Of a DNA stretch of 64,000 nucleotides, positions 52,491 through 62,588 are shown one piece after another. Origin of the DNA: SZUA-36 sp963753105 (lineage in GTDB: Bacteria > Pseudomonadota > Gammaproteobacteria > Xanthomonadales > SZUA-36); the NCBI GenBank assembly GCA_963753105.1, contig CAVWBD010000002.1, forward strand, positions 248,001-312,000, given 5' to 3'. The notes beneath the pieces are model-generated. The model did no database searches, was not told where the DNA came from, and saw nothing but the letters and a program-made list of their open reading frames with translations. The position numbers and the translations under genes are program-made. Each line of letters opens with the position of its first letter. Position 1 is the stretch's first letter.

Positions 52491-53405
52491 CTAAAGTGCG
52501 TGAGCAGGGTGCAGGTACGAAATGGGTTCTGGGTCTTCTTCCCCGTAGACAACTTCTTCCCAGGACTGGGGCTGCCTGAGTAATTGCCTCAATAACTGGT
52601 TGTTCAGCTCATGACCGGATTTGTAGCCTGAATAAGCGCCGATCAGGCTGTGTCCCAGCAGGTACAGATCCCCGATGGCATCCAGCACCTTGTGCTTGAC
52701 GAACTCGTCCTCGTAACGCAGGCCGTCTTCGTTGAGTACACGGTAATCATCCAGCACGATGGCGTTGTCCATGCTGCCACCCAAAACCAGGTTCCGGTCA
52801 CGCAGCATCTCGAGGTCGCTCATGAAACCGAAGGTGCGCGCACGGGAGATTTCCTTGAGGAACGACGTCGTCGAGAAATCAATCGAGGCAAAACTGGTAT
52901 GTGATTTGAAAACCGGGTGATTGAATTCGATCTTGAAGGAAACCTTGAAACCTTCGTGGGGTTCAATCCTCGCCCACTTGTCCTCAAAGCGGTACTCAAT
53001 TGGCTCCAGGATACGAATAAACCGTTTGGCCGCCGACTGTTCCTCGATTCCGGCCGACTGGATCAGGAACACGAACGGACCCGCGCTACCATCCATGATC
53101 GGCACTTCTGCCGCACTGAGATCAACATAGGCATTATCAACACCCATGCCGGCCAGGGCGGACAACAGGTGCTCAACCGTGGCGACCCTTACCCCATCAC
53201 CGTTTACCAGGGTGGAAGACAGGCTGGTGTCACCGACATTGGTAGCAATACCGGGTATCTCGACAACCGGGTCCAGGTCGACGCGCCGGAATATGATCCC
53301 GGTGTTGACGGCCGCAGGCCGTAGCGTCATGAATACCTTGTCGCCAGTATGCAAGCCCACGCCCGTCGCGCGGATGACATTTTTGAGGGTTCTTTGTTTG
53401 ATCAT
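52491..53405 (-). CDS. lpxC: LpxC UDP-3-O-acyl-GlcNAc deacetylase
   Basis: Intact 304-residue zinc enzyme, the committed step of lipid A synthesis. It begins MIKQRTLKNVIRATGVGLHT. The zinc ligands are seen in TVEHLLSALAGMGVDNAYVD (His) and KHKVLDAIGDLYLLGHSLIG (His and Asp). The hydrophobic passage and C-terminal His (LGHSLIGAYSGYKSGHELNN) are in place. It follows ftsZ, 256 bases apart. In Pseudomonas and Xanthomonas the next gene is the DUF721 protein and then M23-secA; here the glycan island intervenes. Confidence 0.98.
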   Translation of the reverse strand: MIKQRTLKNVIRATGVGLHTGDKVFMTLRPAAVNTGIIFRRVDLDPVVEIPGIATNVGDTSLSSTLVNGDGVRVATVEHLLSALAGMGVDNAYVDLSAAEVPIMDGSAGPFVFLIQSAGIEEQSAAKRFIRILEPIEYRFEDKWARIEPHEGFKVSFKIEFNHPVFKSHTSFASIDFSTTSFLKEISRARTFGFMSDLEMLRDRNLVLGGSMDNAIVLDDYRVLNEDGLRYEDEFVKHKVLDAIGDLYLLGHSLIGAYSGYKSGHELNNQLLRQLLRQPQSWEEVVYGEEDPEPISYLHPAHAL

Positions 53406-53438
53406 TATTAAAGGCTTTGGGGCCGATTATTCTGAAAG

Positions 53439-53467
53439 ATTTTAACACAGCCCATGTAGGTGACAAA
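53439..53467 (-). promoter_or_regulatory. Candidate sigma-70 promoter of lpxC
   Basis: On the minus strand, TTTGTC (53467-53462) and TAAAAT (53444-53439) are separated by exactly 17 bases and lie about 35 bases upstream of the lpxC start. They allow lpxC expression independent of ftsZ. Confidence 0.6.
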
Positions 53468-53529
53468 GCAAATATTGGGGTTTTGGCAACAAATGTTGTG
53501 AATTAACAACAATTTAACATTTAATTTGA

Positions 53530-53577
53530 AAAGGGGCCAGGTTCAATAAGCAACGCTTAGTTGAACCTGGCCCCTTT
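53530..53577. repeat. REP-like inverted repeat (GGGGCCAGGTTCAA arms) between lpxC and ftsZ
   Basis: Two perfect 17-bp arms (53530-53546 and 53561-53577) begin AAAGGGGCCAGG and end CCTGGCCCCTTT. The stem extends inwards by TAAGC/GCTTA with a three-base loop and one unpaired G. It has the same architecture as the element at 28217 (GGGG outer ends flanked by A and T runs, long perfect stem), but another core sequence. It may also stop ftsZ transcription. Confidence 0.9.
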
Positions 53578-53661
53578 AATCCCTGCGCCAATTTCCGGGA
53601 TACCGGCGCAATATGCGGGTTAACGGCGAGCAAGCCTTTCCGCGACTGCCGGCTCCAGCAA

Positions 53662-54840
53662 TCAATCAGCCTGGTTTCTCAAAAATGCCGGTATATCCAG
53701 GTAATCGATACTTTCATTCGGGGCAAACAGATCGTTGCTTGACCCACTTGCCTGCTGGTCCCCGGCAGTGTCCGGCCGGTTCAGTTGCTCATCCTCAGCA
53801 TTGAAAGACGGTTCAGCCTGACCGGTCGTGCCATTGCGTATCAGGCGCATGGGCTTCTCGACCGGCCGTTTGGCTTTGAAATGCTGACCACCCAGGCCCG
53901 TGGCGACAACCGTTACCCGCAGTTCATCACCGATCTCGGGATCAATGACCGTACCAATAACCACCGTGGCATCATCGGAAGCAAGATCAGATACGGCGGC
54001 ACCGATCTCTTCGAACTCACGCATCGTAAGGTTCATACCGGCGGTAATATTGACCAGCACACCACAAGCACCCTGCAGGTTGACATCTTCCAGCAACGGG
54101 CTGCCGATAGCGGACTGGACCGCCATGATGGCACGGTCTTCGCCCTTGGCGTGACCGGCGCCCATCACCGCCATACCCATTTCTGACATCACGGTGCGCA
54201 CATCGGCAAAGTCCACGTTGATCAGGCCCTGGCGGGTGATCAGTTCAGCGATACCCTGCACTGCGCCCTGTAAAACATCGTTCGCCGCCTTGAAGGCATT
54301 CAGCAACAGGGCATCCTCGCCCATGACTTCGGGCAATTTGGAATTGGGGATGGTAATCAGTGAATCCACGTACTTGGACAGCTCCTCGATGCCCTGCTCG
54401 GCAATGGTCATGCGGCGTTTTGCTTCAAAATGAAATGGCTTGGTCACCACCGCCACGGTCAAAATACCCAGTTCCTTGGCGGCCTGGGCGATCACGGGCG
54501 CCGCACCGGTGCCGGTTCCACCACCCATGCCGGCCGTGATGAATACCATGTCCGCACCATCGATGATTTCGATAATCCTGTCACGGTCTTCCAGCGCGGC
54601 CTGGCGCCCGACCTCGGGGTTGGCGCCTGCTCCAAGCCCCTTGGTTATGCTTGAGCCAATTTGCAGCACGCTGCGGCCCTTGAACTGTCTCAAAGCCTGG
54701 GCATCCGTGTTGGCCGCTATGAACTCGACGCCCTCAATGCCCGCATCGATCATCTGCGCGACGGCGTTGCCACCGCCACCGCCCACGCCGATGACCTTGA
54801 TTTCCGCACTCGGTGTGTAGTTTTCCACCAATTCAAACAT
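53662..54840 (-). CDS. ftsZ: FtsZ division GTPase
   Basis: Intact 392-residue tubulin homologue that forms the Z ring. It begins MFELVENYTPSAEIKVIGVG with GGGGGNAV, then the tubulin signature GGGTGTGAAPVIA, the T7 synergy-loop region VNVDFADVRTVM (here LINVDFADV), and the conserved C-terminal peptide YLDIPAFLRNQ that binds FtsA and ZipA. The end tail before it is Gln/Ser-rich. It starts 31 bases after ftsA on the same strand. Confidence 0.98.
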   Translation of the reverse strand: MFELVENYTPSAEIKVIGVGGGGGNAVAQMIDAGIEGVEFIAANTDAQALRQFKGRSVLQIGSSITKGLGAGANPEVGRQAALEDRDRIIEIIDGADMVFITAGMGGGTGTGAAPVIAQAAKELGILTVAVVTKPFHFEAKRRMTIAEQGIEELSKYVDSLITIPNSKLPEVMGEDALLLNAFKAANDVLQGAVQGIAELITRQGLINVDFADVRTVMSEMGMAVMGAGHAKGEDRAIMAVQSAIGSPLLEDVNLQGACGVLVNITAGMNLTMREFEEIGAAVSDLASDDATVVIGTVIDPEIGDELRVTVVATGLGGQHFKAKRPVEKPMRLIRNGTTGQAEPSFNAEDEQLNRPDTAGDQQASGSSNDLFAPNESIDYLDIPAFLRNQAD

Positions 54841-54871
54841 TTTTTATAACTCCTCTCGCTCGCCGTTAAAA

Positions 54872-56101
54872 TTAAAACTCGCCTCTAAACCAACTTTGTA
54901 TCCTTGCCAATAATGTATCTCCGCCCCCTGACATCGCCAGGTTGCGGCTGCTGTCTGCCTGGCTGCCGTAAAGCAGCAGGCCAACACCGGTCGCATGGAC
55001 CGGGTTTGAAACCACGTCTGATAAACCGGTTACGTATTGCGGTGTGGCCAGGCGAACCGGCATGTGGAAAATCTCCTCCGCCAGTTCCACTGCGCCTTCC
55101 ATTTTCGCGGCCCCGCCGGTTAGCACCATGCCCGAGGCCACCATGTTTTCAAAACCGCTGCGCCGCAGTTCATTCAAAATCAACGAGTACAACTCCCGGT
55201 AGCGGGCTTCGACCACCTGCGCCAGTGTCTGCCGTGCGAGTTGACGGGATGTCCGATCACCGACACTGGGTACACGGATACTTTCATCACTGCCTGCGAG
55301 TTGTTCCAGGGCGCAGGCATACTTGATCTTGATGTCTTCAGCGTGCTGGGTCGGTGTGCGCAGGGCCACCGCGATATCGTTGGTTACCTGGTCGCCGGCA
55401 ATCGGAATACAGGCCGTATGCCTGATAGCACCATCCGAGAAAACCGCGATATCGGTCGTACCTGCGCCGATATCCACCAGGCACACACCCAGTGATTTTT
55501 CATCCTCGCTCAAGGCGGCATAACTGGCAGCCAGTGGTTGCATGATCAGTTCATCCACCGACAGGCCACAGCGTGCCACACATTTGCCGAGGTTCTGCGT
55601 GGCGCTCAGTGCAGCGGTTACCACGTGCACGTGTGCCTCGAGCCGTACGCCGGCCATACCAATGGGTTGGCGGATACCATCCTGGTTATCCAGTACGTAC
55701 TCCTGTGGCAATACGTGCAGGATTTTCTGATCTGCCGCCACCGGTACCGCACGCGCAGCTTCCAGTACCCGCTCGACATCGCCCTCGCTGACCTCCCGGT
55801 CCTTGATCGCTACCGTGCCATCCGAATTCATACTGCGGATGTGGTTGCCGGAAATACCGGCAAATACGGAGTGAATTTCACAGCCCGCCATCAGCTCGGC
55901 TTCTTCAACTGCCCGTTGTATCGCCTGCTCGGTCGATGTCATGTCCACCACCACACCACGGCGCAAACCGCGCGAAGGGTGGGAGCCCAGCCCAATGACC
56001 TCAACCGAACCGTCGGTTTGCAATTCACCGACAATAGCCACGATCTTGGATGTGCCGATATCGAGCCCGACAACCAGAGATTTTTCAGCCTTTTTTGCCA
56101 T
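54872..56101 (-). CDS. ftsA: FtsA actin-like division protein
   Basis: Intact 409 residues. ATP-binding phosphate-1 is SLVVGLDIGTSKIVAIVGEL, phosphate-2 is CLVDIGAGTTDIAVFSDG, and the adenosine motif is GMVLTGGAAKMEGAVELAEE. The 1C domain follows the first strand (HPSRGLRRGVVVDMTSTEQA). The C-terminal amphipathic helix LLARIQSWFRGEF tethers it to the membrane. It overlaps the ftsQ stop by 17 bases. Anchors FtsZ at mid-cell. Confidence 0.98.
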   Translation of the reverse strand: MAKKAEKSLVVGLDIGTSKIVAIVGELQTDGSVEVIGLGSHPSRGLRRGVVVDMTSTEQAIQRAVEEAELMAGCEIHSVFAGISGNHIRSMNSDGTVAIKDREVSEGDVERVLEAARAVPVAADQKILHVLPQEYVLDNQDGIRQPIGMAGVRLEAHVHVVTAALSATQNLGKCVARCGLSVDELIMQPLAASYAALSEDEKSLGVCLVDIGAGTTDIAVFSDGAIRHTACIPIAGDQVTNDIAVALRTPTQHAEDIKIKYACALEQLAGSDESIRVPSVGDRTSRQLARQTLAQVVEARYRELYSLILNELRRSGFENMVASGMVLTGGAAKMEGAVELAEEIFHMPVRLATPQYVTGLSDVVSNPVHATGVGLLLYGSQADSSRNLAMSGGGDTLLARIQSWFRGEF

Positions 56102-56858
56102 AATTCCCCGCTACAGCGTCCATGTTTTCCGGCCACAGCACGGCAAATCCATTGGTATACCGAAGATCCACGCTGACAGGCGGCAATGCCCGCCCTTGCA
56201 TGAGTCCGGCCCACGTGGATACCAGTGTGTCCAGATTCTTGAAAATATTGCCTTTGCCAAACCTGACTTCGGTTCCACCGTTCAGGCGGGCCGACCACGA
56301 CCCGCGCGCGTCAAGCGTCAGGCGCTCTACCTGCTGGCCAATAACGGCCAGCTTGTCATCAAATTTTTTCCAGTTTTCAAATACCAAATCCATTTGGCCT
56401 TCCGGGCTTTCCAGCCAGGGTAGAGCCTGGATTTCATCGGCACCGGGCACCAGGAATGGCTGACCCGCGCCATCGAGCAGGTAACCATTGACCCAATGCG
56501 CCACCGGGGCATGTTCAAAGACGGTTACCTGGATGGTGTCCGGCCAGCTTTTCTGAACCGCCACGCTTGCCACCCACGGCATTGCAGCGATGGTTTCCTG
56601 CATCCTGTCCGTGTTCACCGTGAAGAAACTGCCCTCGGCCAGGGGTATAAGACTGGCCTTGACCTGTTCGGAACTGACCCGTTCAAATGTACCGTCAACG
56701 TCGAGCCAACGAATCGGCCAACGGTCCTGGGCAACCATGCCGTTATACACCCAGGCAACACCGATGCTGGCAAACATGAACAGCAGCAGCACCATGGCCA
56801 CCCCGGCACTGAAGCCGCCAATGCCATGCCGCAGCGCTTGTATTTTCCGGTTACTCAC
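56085..56858 (-). CDS. ftsQ: FtsQ division protein
   Basis: Intact 257-residue single-pass membrane protein of the divisome. Cytoplasmic N-terminus then a membrane helix (FSAGVAMVLLLFMFASIGVA), the POTRA region (WPIRWLDVDGTFERVSSEQV, SLIPLAEGSFFTVNTDRMQE) and a beta domain (WVASVAVQKSWPDTIQVTVF, EHAPVAHWVNG). The sequence order ddl-ftsQ-ftsA-ftsZ supports the call, which is reliable despite low conservation. Overlaps the ddl stop by four bases. Confidence 0.95.
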   Translation of the reverse strand: MSNRKIQALRHGIGGFSAGVAMVLLLFMFASIGVAWVYNGMVAQDRWPIRWLDVDGTFERVSSEQVKASLIPLAEGSFFTVNTDRMQETIAAMPWVASVAVQKSWPDTIQVTVFEHAPVAHWVNGYLLDGAGQPFLVPGADEIQALPWLESPEGQMDLVFENWKKFDDKLAVIGQQVERLTLDARGSWSARLNGGTEVRFGKGNIFKNLDTLVSTWAGLMQGRALPPVSVDLRYTNGFAVLWPENMDAVAGNYGKKG

Positions 56859-57796
56859 AGGCTGCTCTCCAGGATCCGCCAGACCAACTCATCAAAACCA
56901 ATACCGATTTCCGCAGCCGCCTGTGGTACGAGGCTGTGGTCGGTCATGCCGGGGGTTGTATTCACCTCCAGGAACCAGGCCTTGCCAGATCCATCCAGGA
57001 TGAAATCCACCCGGCCCCAGCCGGAGCAGGCCAAGGCAAGAAACGCTTCAACCGAACGCGCCTGCATTTTTTTCTCGATAACCTCAGGCAAGCCGCTGGG
57101 GCAGAAATAGCGGGTCTCGTCCGACTCGTACTTGGCGGTGTAGTCGTAAAACGGACGCGGGGTCTCGATGCGAATCAATGGCAGCACCAGGTCCCCGATA
57201 ATGCCGGCGAAATACTCATCACCAACAATTTCCGGCTCAATGAGAACTTCCTCGCTGAACTGGCGCGCCAGCTCAACCGCGCCAGCCAGATCGCCATGTT
57301 CTTCTACCCGGCTGATACCGATGCTCGAACCCAGGCCCGCCGGCTTGACGAATAGCGGATAATCCCAATCGCTGACAAAGTCCATTGGGATCGTTTGACC
57401 GGTTTTAACCAGGGCGAATGGCGGTGTATTGATGCCCTGTCTTTCCCAGACCCACTTGGAGCGTACCTTGTCCATGCTCAGGGCCGAACCGAGCAGACCG
57501 GCACCTGTGACAGGGATATCCATCAGCTGCAGGGCGCCCTGTATCGTGCCGTCTTCACCGCCCGGTCCATGGACCAGGTTGAATACCCGGTCAACGCGGC
57601 CTTCATTGATGGCCGTGAATAATGCGCCGGCACCATCGAACATCTCGATTGCAACATGCTTGCGTTGGAGTGCTGCCAATACAGCCTTGCCACCATTGAG
57701 CGAAACTTCACGTTCGGCACTGTCGCCGCCCACCAGCAAACCCACGTTGCCAAACCGGCCCGGGTCAGTGGTTTTCATGGCCGGGACGTTGCTCAT
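56855..57796 (-). CDS. ddl: D-alanine-D-alanine ligase
   Basis: Intact 313-residue ATP-grasp ligase that makes the D-Ala-D-Ala dipeptide. Visible motifs are VGLLVGGDSAEREVSLNGGK, NLVHGPGGEDGTIQGALQLM, FVKPAGLGSSIGISRV and the C-terminal WGRVDFILDGSGKAWFLEVN with TTPGMTDHSLVP. The Tyr-type position in the substrate loop matches normal D-Ala-D-Ala specificity as far as can be read (FYDYTAKYESDETRYFCP). ATGA overlap with the murC stop. Confidence 0.96.
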   Translation of the reverse strand: MSNVPAMKTTDPGRFGNVGLLVGGDSAEREVSLNGGKAVLAALQRKHVAIEMFDGAGALFTAINEGRVDRVFNLVHGPGGEDGTIQGALQLMDIPVTGAGLLGSALSMDKVRSKWVWERQGINTPPFALVKTGQTIPMDFVSDWDYPLFVKPAGLGSSIGISRVEEHGDLAGAVELARQFSEEVLIEPEIVGDEYFAGIIGDLVLPLIRIETPRPFYDYTAKYESDETRYFCPSGLPEVIEKKMQARSVEAFLALACSGWGRVDFILDGSGKAWFLEVNTTPGMTDHSLVPQAAAEIGIGFDELVWRILESSL

Positions 57797-59227
57797 GATG
57801 AGATCTCCTGGCTGAAACCCGATTCCCTTAAGTCCTGGGCAATCTTTTCAATACTCCCGGCACCCAGCATCAAAACCAAATCACCGTCCTGCAACAGCGC
57901 CGGTAGTGATGACGGCAATTCGTCGACATCCGAAATCAAAACCGGATCGACCATGCCGCGGGCGCGGATGGAGTTGCACAAGGCGGCGCTGTTTACGCCC
58001 TCGATGACAGGCTCTCCGGCCGGGTAAATATCGGTCAGAACCACGATATCCGCGCCCGACAAGCACGCGGCTGAACTCGTCAAACAGGCTGGCAGTACGC
58101 GTGTAACGGTGTGGTTGAAAGACAGCCACGATCCGCTTGTCCGGCCAGCCTTCACGGGCTGCCGCGATGGTCGCTTCGAGTTCCGATGGGTGATGGCCGT
58201 AGTCCTCGATTGCCCGTACCTTGCCCTTGGAAAAATCAAGTTCACCGATATCGGCGAAACGGCGGCCAACACCTTTGAATTCGCGCAGGCAGCCCACCAC
58301 GCTACCCACATCGAGCCCGATTTCCCAGGCAACTGCGATAGCGCCCAGGGCGTTACGCACATTGTGCAAGCCAGGCAGGTTGATGGTCACCTCGACCGGT
58401 TCAGACGGTTGTGGCAGGAGAACCCTGAAGCACATATTGCGTCCTTCCTGGTGCAGTTCGGTCGCGCGTATATCGGCTTCTTCCGAAAGACCGAATGTCA
58501 CCACCGCCCTGCTGACCTGCGGCACCAGGGCGCTGACTTCGGGATCGTCAATACACAAAATGGCCGCACCATAAAAAGGCAAATGCTGGAGAAATTCCAG
58601 GAATGCCTTTTTCAGGTTTTCAAAACTGTTCTCATAACTTTCCAGGTGGTCACGATCGATATTGGTGATCAGCGCGATGGTTGGTTGCAACAATAGAAAG
58701 GAACCGTCGCTTTCATCGGCCTCGGCCAGCAGGTATTCACCCTGCCCCAGCCTGGCATTGCTGCCCCAGGCATTGACCACGCCGCCGATGACAAAGGTCG
58801 GATCCATGCCCGCTTCAGCGAGGATACTCGCCGCCAGGCTGGTCGTGGTTGTTTTGCCGTGTGTGCCGGCAACCGCGATACCACGTTTGAAACGCATCAG
58901 CTCGGCCAGCATTTCCGCGCGCGGTACAACCGGGATCCTGGCTTCCCTGGCCGCCTGGACTTCCGGGTTGCTTTCCGGCACCGCCGTGGACACCACCAGC
59001 ACATCCACCCCTGTAATCTGCTCGGCTGCGTGCCCGATGAATATATTTGCCCCGAGTTTCCTGAGGTGCCGCGTGGCCCTGGACTCGCGCAGATCCGAAC
59101 CACTGACATCAAAGCCCTGGTTCACCAGGACCTCCGCGATGCCGTTCATGCCGACACCGCCAACACCCACGAAGTGCACCCGTTGGATACGCCGCATCGG
59201 TCGCAAATGTCCGCTATGCGTATTCAT
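57793..59227 (-). CDS. murC: UDP-N-acetylmuramate-L-alanine ligase MurC, one frameshift
   Basis: Adds L-Ala to UDP-MurNAc. Starts MNTHSGHLRPMRRIQRVHFV with GVGGVGMNGIAEVLVNQGF. The P-loop GIAVAGTHGKTTTTSLAAS is intact, as are NIDRDHLESY and the GHHPSELEATIAAAREG region. The frame changes near 58070, after RYTRTASLFDEFS, and the end is ADIVVLTDIYPAGEPVIEGV then DGDLVLMLGAGSIEKIAQDL, finishing at 57793. About 478 residues. No murB lies between murC and ddl, as in several gammaproteobacteria. The start at 59227 overlaps the murG stop (ATGA). Confidence 0.95.
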
Positions 59228-60313
59228 GATCCCACCCATTCATTACAGGCCTCGACTACTTTTTCAGCCGCATCGGGTAAGGCCAATTGCCTTGCCAGGA
59301 CCGCCATGCTCAACAGTTTCTCGCGTGAAGAAAGCATTGCTTCCAAAACAGCAGCCAGGGCGGCGGGGTCGCAGGATGACTGCGGCAGGATGATAGCTGC
59401 ACCGCTGGATGCCAGGTATTCGGCATTGCGGGTCTGGTGATCATCCACAGCATAGGCAAAAGGCACCAATATGGCCGCTACACCGGCCGCCGCTAGTTCA
59501 GCGACCGTCAATGCTCCGGATCTGCAAATGACCAGGTCCGCCCATCCGTAGGCTTCGGCCATATCGGTGATAAAAGGTTTGATGTCAGCCTGGATACCCG
59601 CCTCGGCGTAGGCATCACGTGCCTCGTCCACGCGCCTGGCACCACCCTGGTGACGGACTTCCAGATCAATGGAAGCGGGCAACATTTTCAGGGCCGCGGG
59701 CACCACCTGGTTCAGTATGCTTGCACCCTGGCTACCGCCGGTAATCAGCAGCCGTATTGGTCCCGCGCGTCCGGCCATGCGTTCCTGCGGCTCCGCCAGC
59801 GCTGCCACTTCCTGCGCGCACCGGGTTGCCACTGCTGAGCGCTGATGTTTTTTCCGGAAACGTACCCGGAAAACCTTGCAGTATGGTACGTGAAAAGCGT
59901 GCCAGCACACGATTGGTCAGACCCGGAATACGGTTCTGCTCATGCACCAGCAACGGAATACCTTTTGTCCAGGCGGCAATACCGCCCGGGGCCGCGGCGT
60001 AGCCGCCAAAACTGATCGCACAGGCGGGCCGGTTAGCCTTGAGCAGGCGTCGTGCCTGCCACACGGCACGCAACAACATGAACGGCATACGGATCCAGCG
60101 CATGATGCCCTTACCGCGCAAGCCGGCGATGTCAACGAGGTCAAGATCAATGCCCGCCTGGGGCACGGTACTGGCTTCCATCCCCGCTTCCGCGCCCAAC
60201 CAGCGCACCGGTATATTTCGTTTTTTGAGCACACTGGCGACGGCAAGACCCGGGTAGATGTGACCACCGGTGCCACCGGCCATGATCAATACGCCCCGGC
60301 CAGTGCGCTTCAT
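59224..60313 (-). CDS. murG: MurG lipid II-forming glycosyltransferase, one or more frameshifts
   Basis: Adds GlcNAc to lipid I at the inner face of the membrane. The N-terminus is MKRTGRGVLIMAGGTGGHIY with PGLAVASVLKKR, then VDIAGLRGKGIMRWIRMPFM, ISFGGYAAAPGGIAAW and LLVHEQNRIPGLTNRVLARF. After the change near 59810 the C-terminal domain reads IRLLITGGSQGASILNQVVP, DLVICRSGALTVAELAAAGV and LVPFAYAVDDHQTRNAEYLA. About 360 residues. Joined by four-base overlaps to ftsW (60310-60313) and murC (59224-59227). Confidence 0.95.
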
Positions 60314-61509
60314 CGCCGCGCCCCCGGCATATTCGTTACGCTCGCAGCTTTAAAGCGTGCTTCAAAGTCCAGTTCATAACGTATCCTGAAAACGATACCC
60401 AAGGCCAACAGGGTCATCAGCACGCTACTGCCACCGGAACTGATCAACGGCAGCGTGAGCCCCTTGGTTGGCAGCATGCCCAGGTTTACGCCCATGCTCA
60501 CCAGGGCCTGCAGGCCGATCCACAAACCAATTCCGTAAGCGATATTGCCTGCAAAAGGCCGGCCGGCACGATGTGCCACCAGGCCAATAACCATGATGCG
60601 GGTGACCAGCAGCATGAATAATGTCAGGATGAAAACCACGCCGAGCAGGCCAAACTCTTCGGCCAACACGGCAAAGATGAAATCCGTATGGGCTTCCGGC
60701 AGGTAAAACAGCTTCTGAATACTGGCGCCGAGACCCACGCCAAACACCTCACCCCGGCCCACGGCGATCAGCGCCTGAGTCAACTGGAATCCACTGTCAT
60801 AGGGGTCCTGCCACGGATTCCAGAAGCTGATGATGCGCTTGAGCCGGTATGGCTCCATTGCCGCGACCCCGAAAACCGGTGCCGCCATCATCGCCAGTAA
60901 AAACACGTGCCGCCAGGCCGCGCCGGCCAACCACACCATGCCACCCACGATGGCGGTGATCACCGCCGCACTGCCCAAATCCGGCTGCAGCAGTAACAGG
61001 CCGGTCAACATCGCGGCCAGCATCAGCGGTTTCAGGGTGTCAAAAAACCGGGTACGAACCATATCCGCCTTGCGCACCAGGTAGCCGGCCATGTAGATGA
61101 TGACCATGACCTTGACCGCCTCGACCACCTGGAAATTGGCAAAGCCAAGTGTTATCCAACGTGCACTGCCATTGACGCTGTGTCCAAGGCCGGGGATAAA
61201 CACCAGCAACAGCAACAGGGCGGACAGCCATATCAACGGCTGGCTGATTTTCTCAAGAAATGCGATCGGCACACTCCGGAAGGCCGAGGCAAGCACCAGG
61301 CCCAGCATGATGTAGATCAGGTGACGCACCAGGTAATGACCGGTACTGACACCATTACCCTCGGCGATGGCAACCGATGATGAGCCCACCATGACCAGGC
61401 CGGCGGCCAACAGCAATAATACGGGCAGCAACAGCCAGGCATCGACCTGTACGGCCTTGTTTACTCTTGACCCGCGATGGGCTTGCTGTTTGGTGTTCTT
61501 CTGCCTCAT
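60310..61509 (-). CDS. ftsW: FtsW lipid II polymerase / division SEDS protein
   Basis: Intact 399-residue SEDS-family membrane protein with ten predicted helices. Features include LLPVLLLLAAGLVMVGSSSV, GSARWITLGFANFQVVEAVK, the catalytic-loop entry LLLQPDLGSAAVITAIVGGM, EPYRLKRIISFWNPWQDPYD, EAHTDFIFAVLAEEFGLLGV and the final GLTLPLISSGGSSVLMTLLA. Its start overlaps the mraY stop by four bases, so there is no gene between them. In most gammaproteobacteria murD occupies that place. Confidence 0.97.
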   Translation of the reverse strand: MRQKNTKQQAHRGSRVNKAVQVDAWLLLPVLLLLAAGLVMVGSSSVAIAEGNGVSTGHYLVRHLIYIMLGLVLASAFRSVPIAFLEKISQPLIWLSALLLLLVFIPGLGHSVNGSARWITLGFANFQVVEAVKVMVIIYMAGYLVRKADMVRTRFFDTLKPLMLAAMLTGLLLLQPDLGSAAVITAIVGGMVWLAGAAWRHVFLLAMMAAPVFGVAAMEPYRLKRIISFWNPWQDPYDSGFQLTQALIAVGRGEVFGVGLGASIQKLFYLPEAHTDFIFAVLAEEFGLLGVVFILTLFMLLVTRIMVIGLVAHRAGRPFAGNIAYGIGLWIGLQALVSMGVNLGMLPTKGLTLPLISSGGSSVLMTLLALGIVFRIRYELDFEARFKAASVTNMPGARR

Positions 61510-62588
61510 CTGATCTTCAACGTAGCTAATCCTGCCAATACCAGGATCACCGAAATGATCCAGAAGCGCACGATGACCCGGGGCTCAGGCCAGCCCTTCA
61601 GTTCAAAGTGGTGATGGATTGGCGCCATGCGAAAAATTCGGCGCCCGGTCAGTTTGAATGATGCAACCTGCAGTATGACCGACACGGTTTCCATGACAAA
61701 AACACCCGCCATGATGGTAAATACCAATTCCTGGCGCACGATGACGGCGATGAGTCCCAATGCCGCACCCATTGCCAAGGCCCCGATGTCGCCCATGAAT
61801 ACCTGTGCCGGGTAGGTGTTGAACCACAGGAACCCCAGTCCGGCTCCAGCCAGCGCACCACAGAATATGGTCAGTTCACCCGCACCGGCAATATGAGGAA
61901 TACCCAGGTACTCTGAGAATATGGAGTGCCCGGTCACGTAGGCAAATATACCCAGTGCCACGGCCAGGAACACGGCCGGCATGATCGCCAGGCCATCCAG
62001 GCCGTCAGTCAGGTTAACCGCGTTGGAATAACCCACGATAAAGAAATAGGTGACCGCAATGTAGGCCAGGCCCAGCGGGATTACGACACCCTTGAAGAAC
62101 GGCACGATCAGTTCGGTCTCGGCCGGTGCCTGGGCTGTTGTATACAAGTAGATTGCCGCACTCAGACCAACGACCGACTGCAACAGGTATTTCCAGCGCG
62201 CGGCCAGGCCATCGGAATTCTGTAAAACCAGTTTCTTGTAGTCGTCCAGCCAGCCGATCAGACCAAACGCCAGGGTGACCAGCAGAACGGTCCATATGTA
62301 CCGGTTTGCCAGGTCGGACCACAGCAAGGTGGATATCACGATGGAAAACAGTATCAGCGCACCACCCATGGTGGGTGTGCCGGCCTTGGAGAAATGCGAT
62401 TCCGGACCCAGTTTCCTGATCGGCTGGCCGACCTGTTTTTTAACCAGGCGGCGGATAAAGGATGGTCCCAGCAGCAGGGAAATGGCCAATGCGGTCAGGG
62501 CGCCAAGGATACCGCGCAAGGTGATGTAGGCAAAAACACTGAAATCAGGATTGAATTCCGCCAGCCATGTGAACAGTTCCAGTAACAT
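61506..62588 (-). CDS. mraY: MraY phospho-MurNAc-pentapeptide translocase
   Basis: Intact 360-residue polytopic enzyme that moves phospho-MurNAc-pentapeptide onto undecaprenyl phosphate (lipid I). Starts MLLELFTWLAEFNPDFSVFA at 62588. Catalytic Asp residues are seen in FGLIGWLDDYKKLV and NAVNLTDGLDGLAIMP, metal/His motif in FRMAPIHHHFELKGWPEPRV, and FNTYPAQVFMGDIGALAMG. It begins within the murF stop (TGATG). An open frame continues upstream of the start but is overlapped by murF and does not match the family. Confidence 0.98.
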   Translation of the reverse strand: MLLELFTWLAEFNPDFSVFAYITLRGILGALTALAISLLLGPSFIRRLVKKQVGQPIRKLGPESHFSKAGTPTMGGALILFSIVISTLLWSDLANRYIWTVLLVTLAFGLIGWLDDYKKLVLQNSDGLAARWKYLLQSVVGLSAAIYLYTTAQAPAETELIVPFFKGVVIPLGLAYIAVTYFFIVGYSNAVNLTDGLDGLAIMPAVFLAVALGIFAYVTGHSIFSEYLGIPHIAGAGELTIFCGALAGAGLGFLWFNTYPAQVFMGDIGALAMGAALGLIAVIVRQELVFTIMAGVFVMETVSVILQVASFKLTGRRIFRMAPIHHHFELKGWPEPRVIVRFWIISVILVLAGLATLKIR

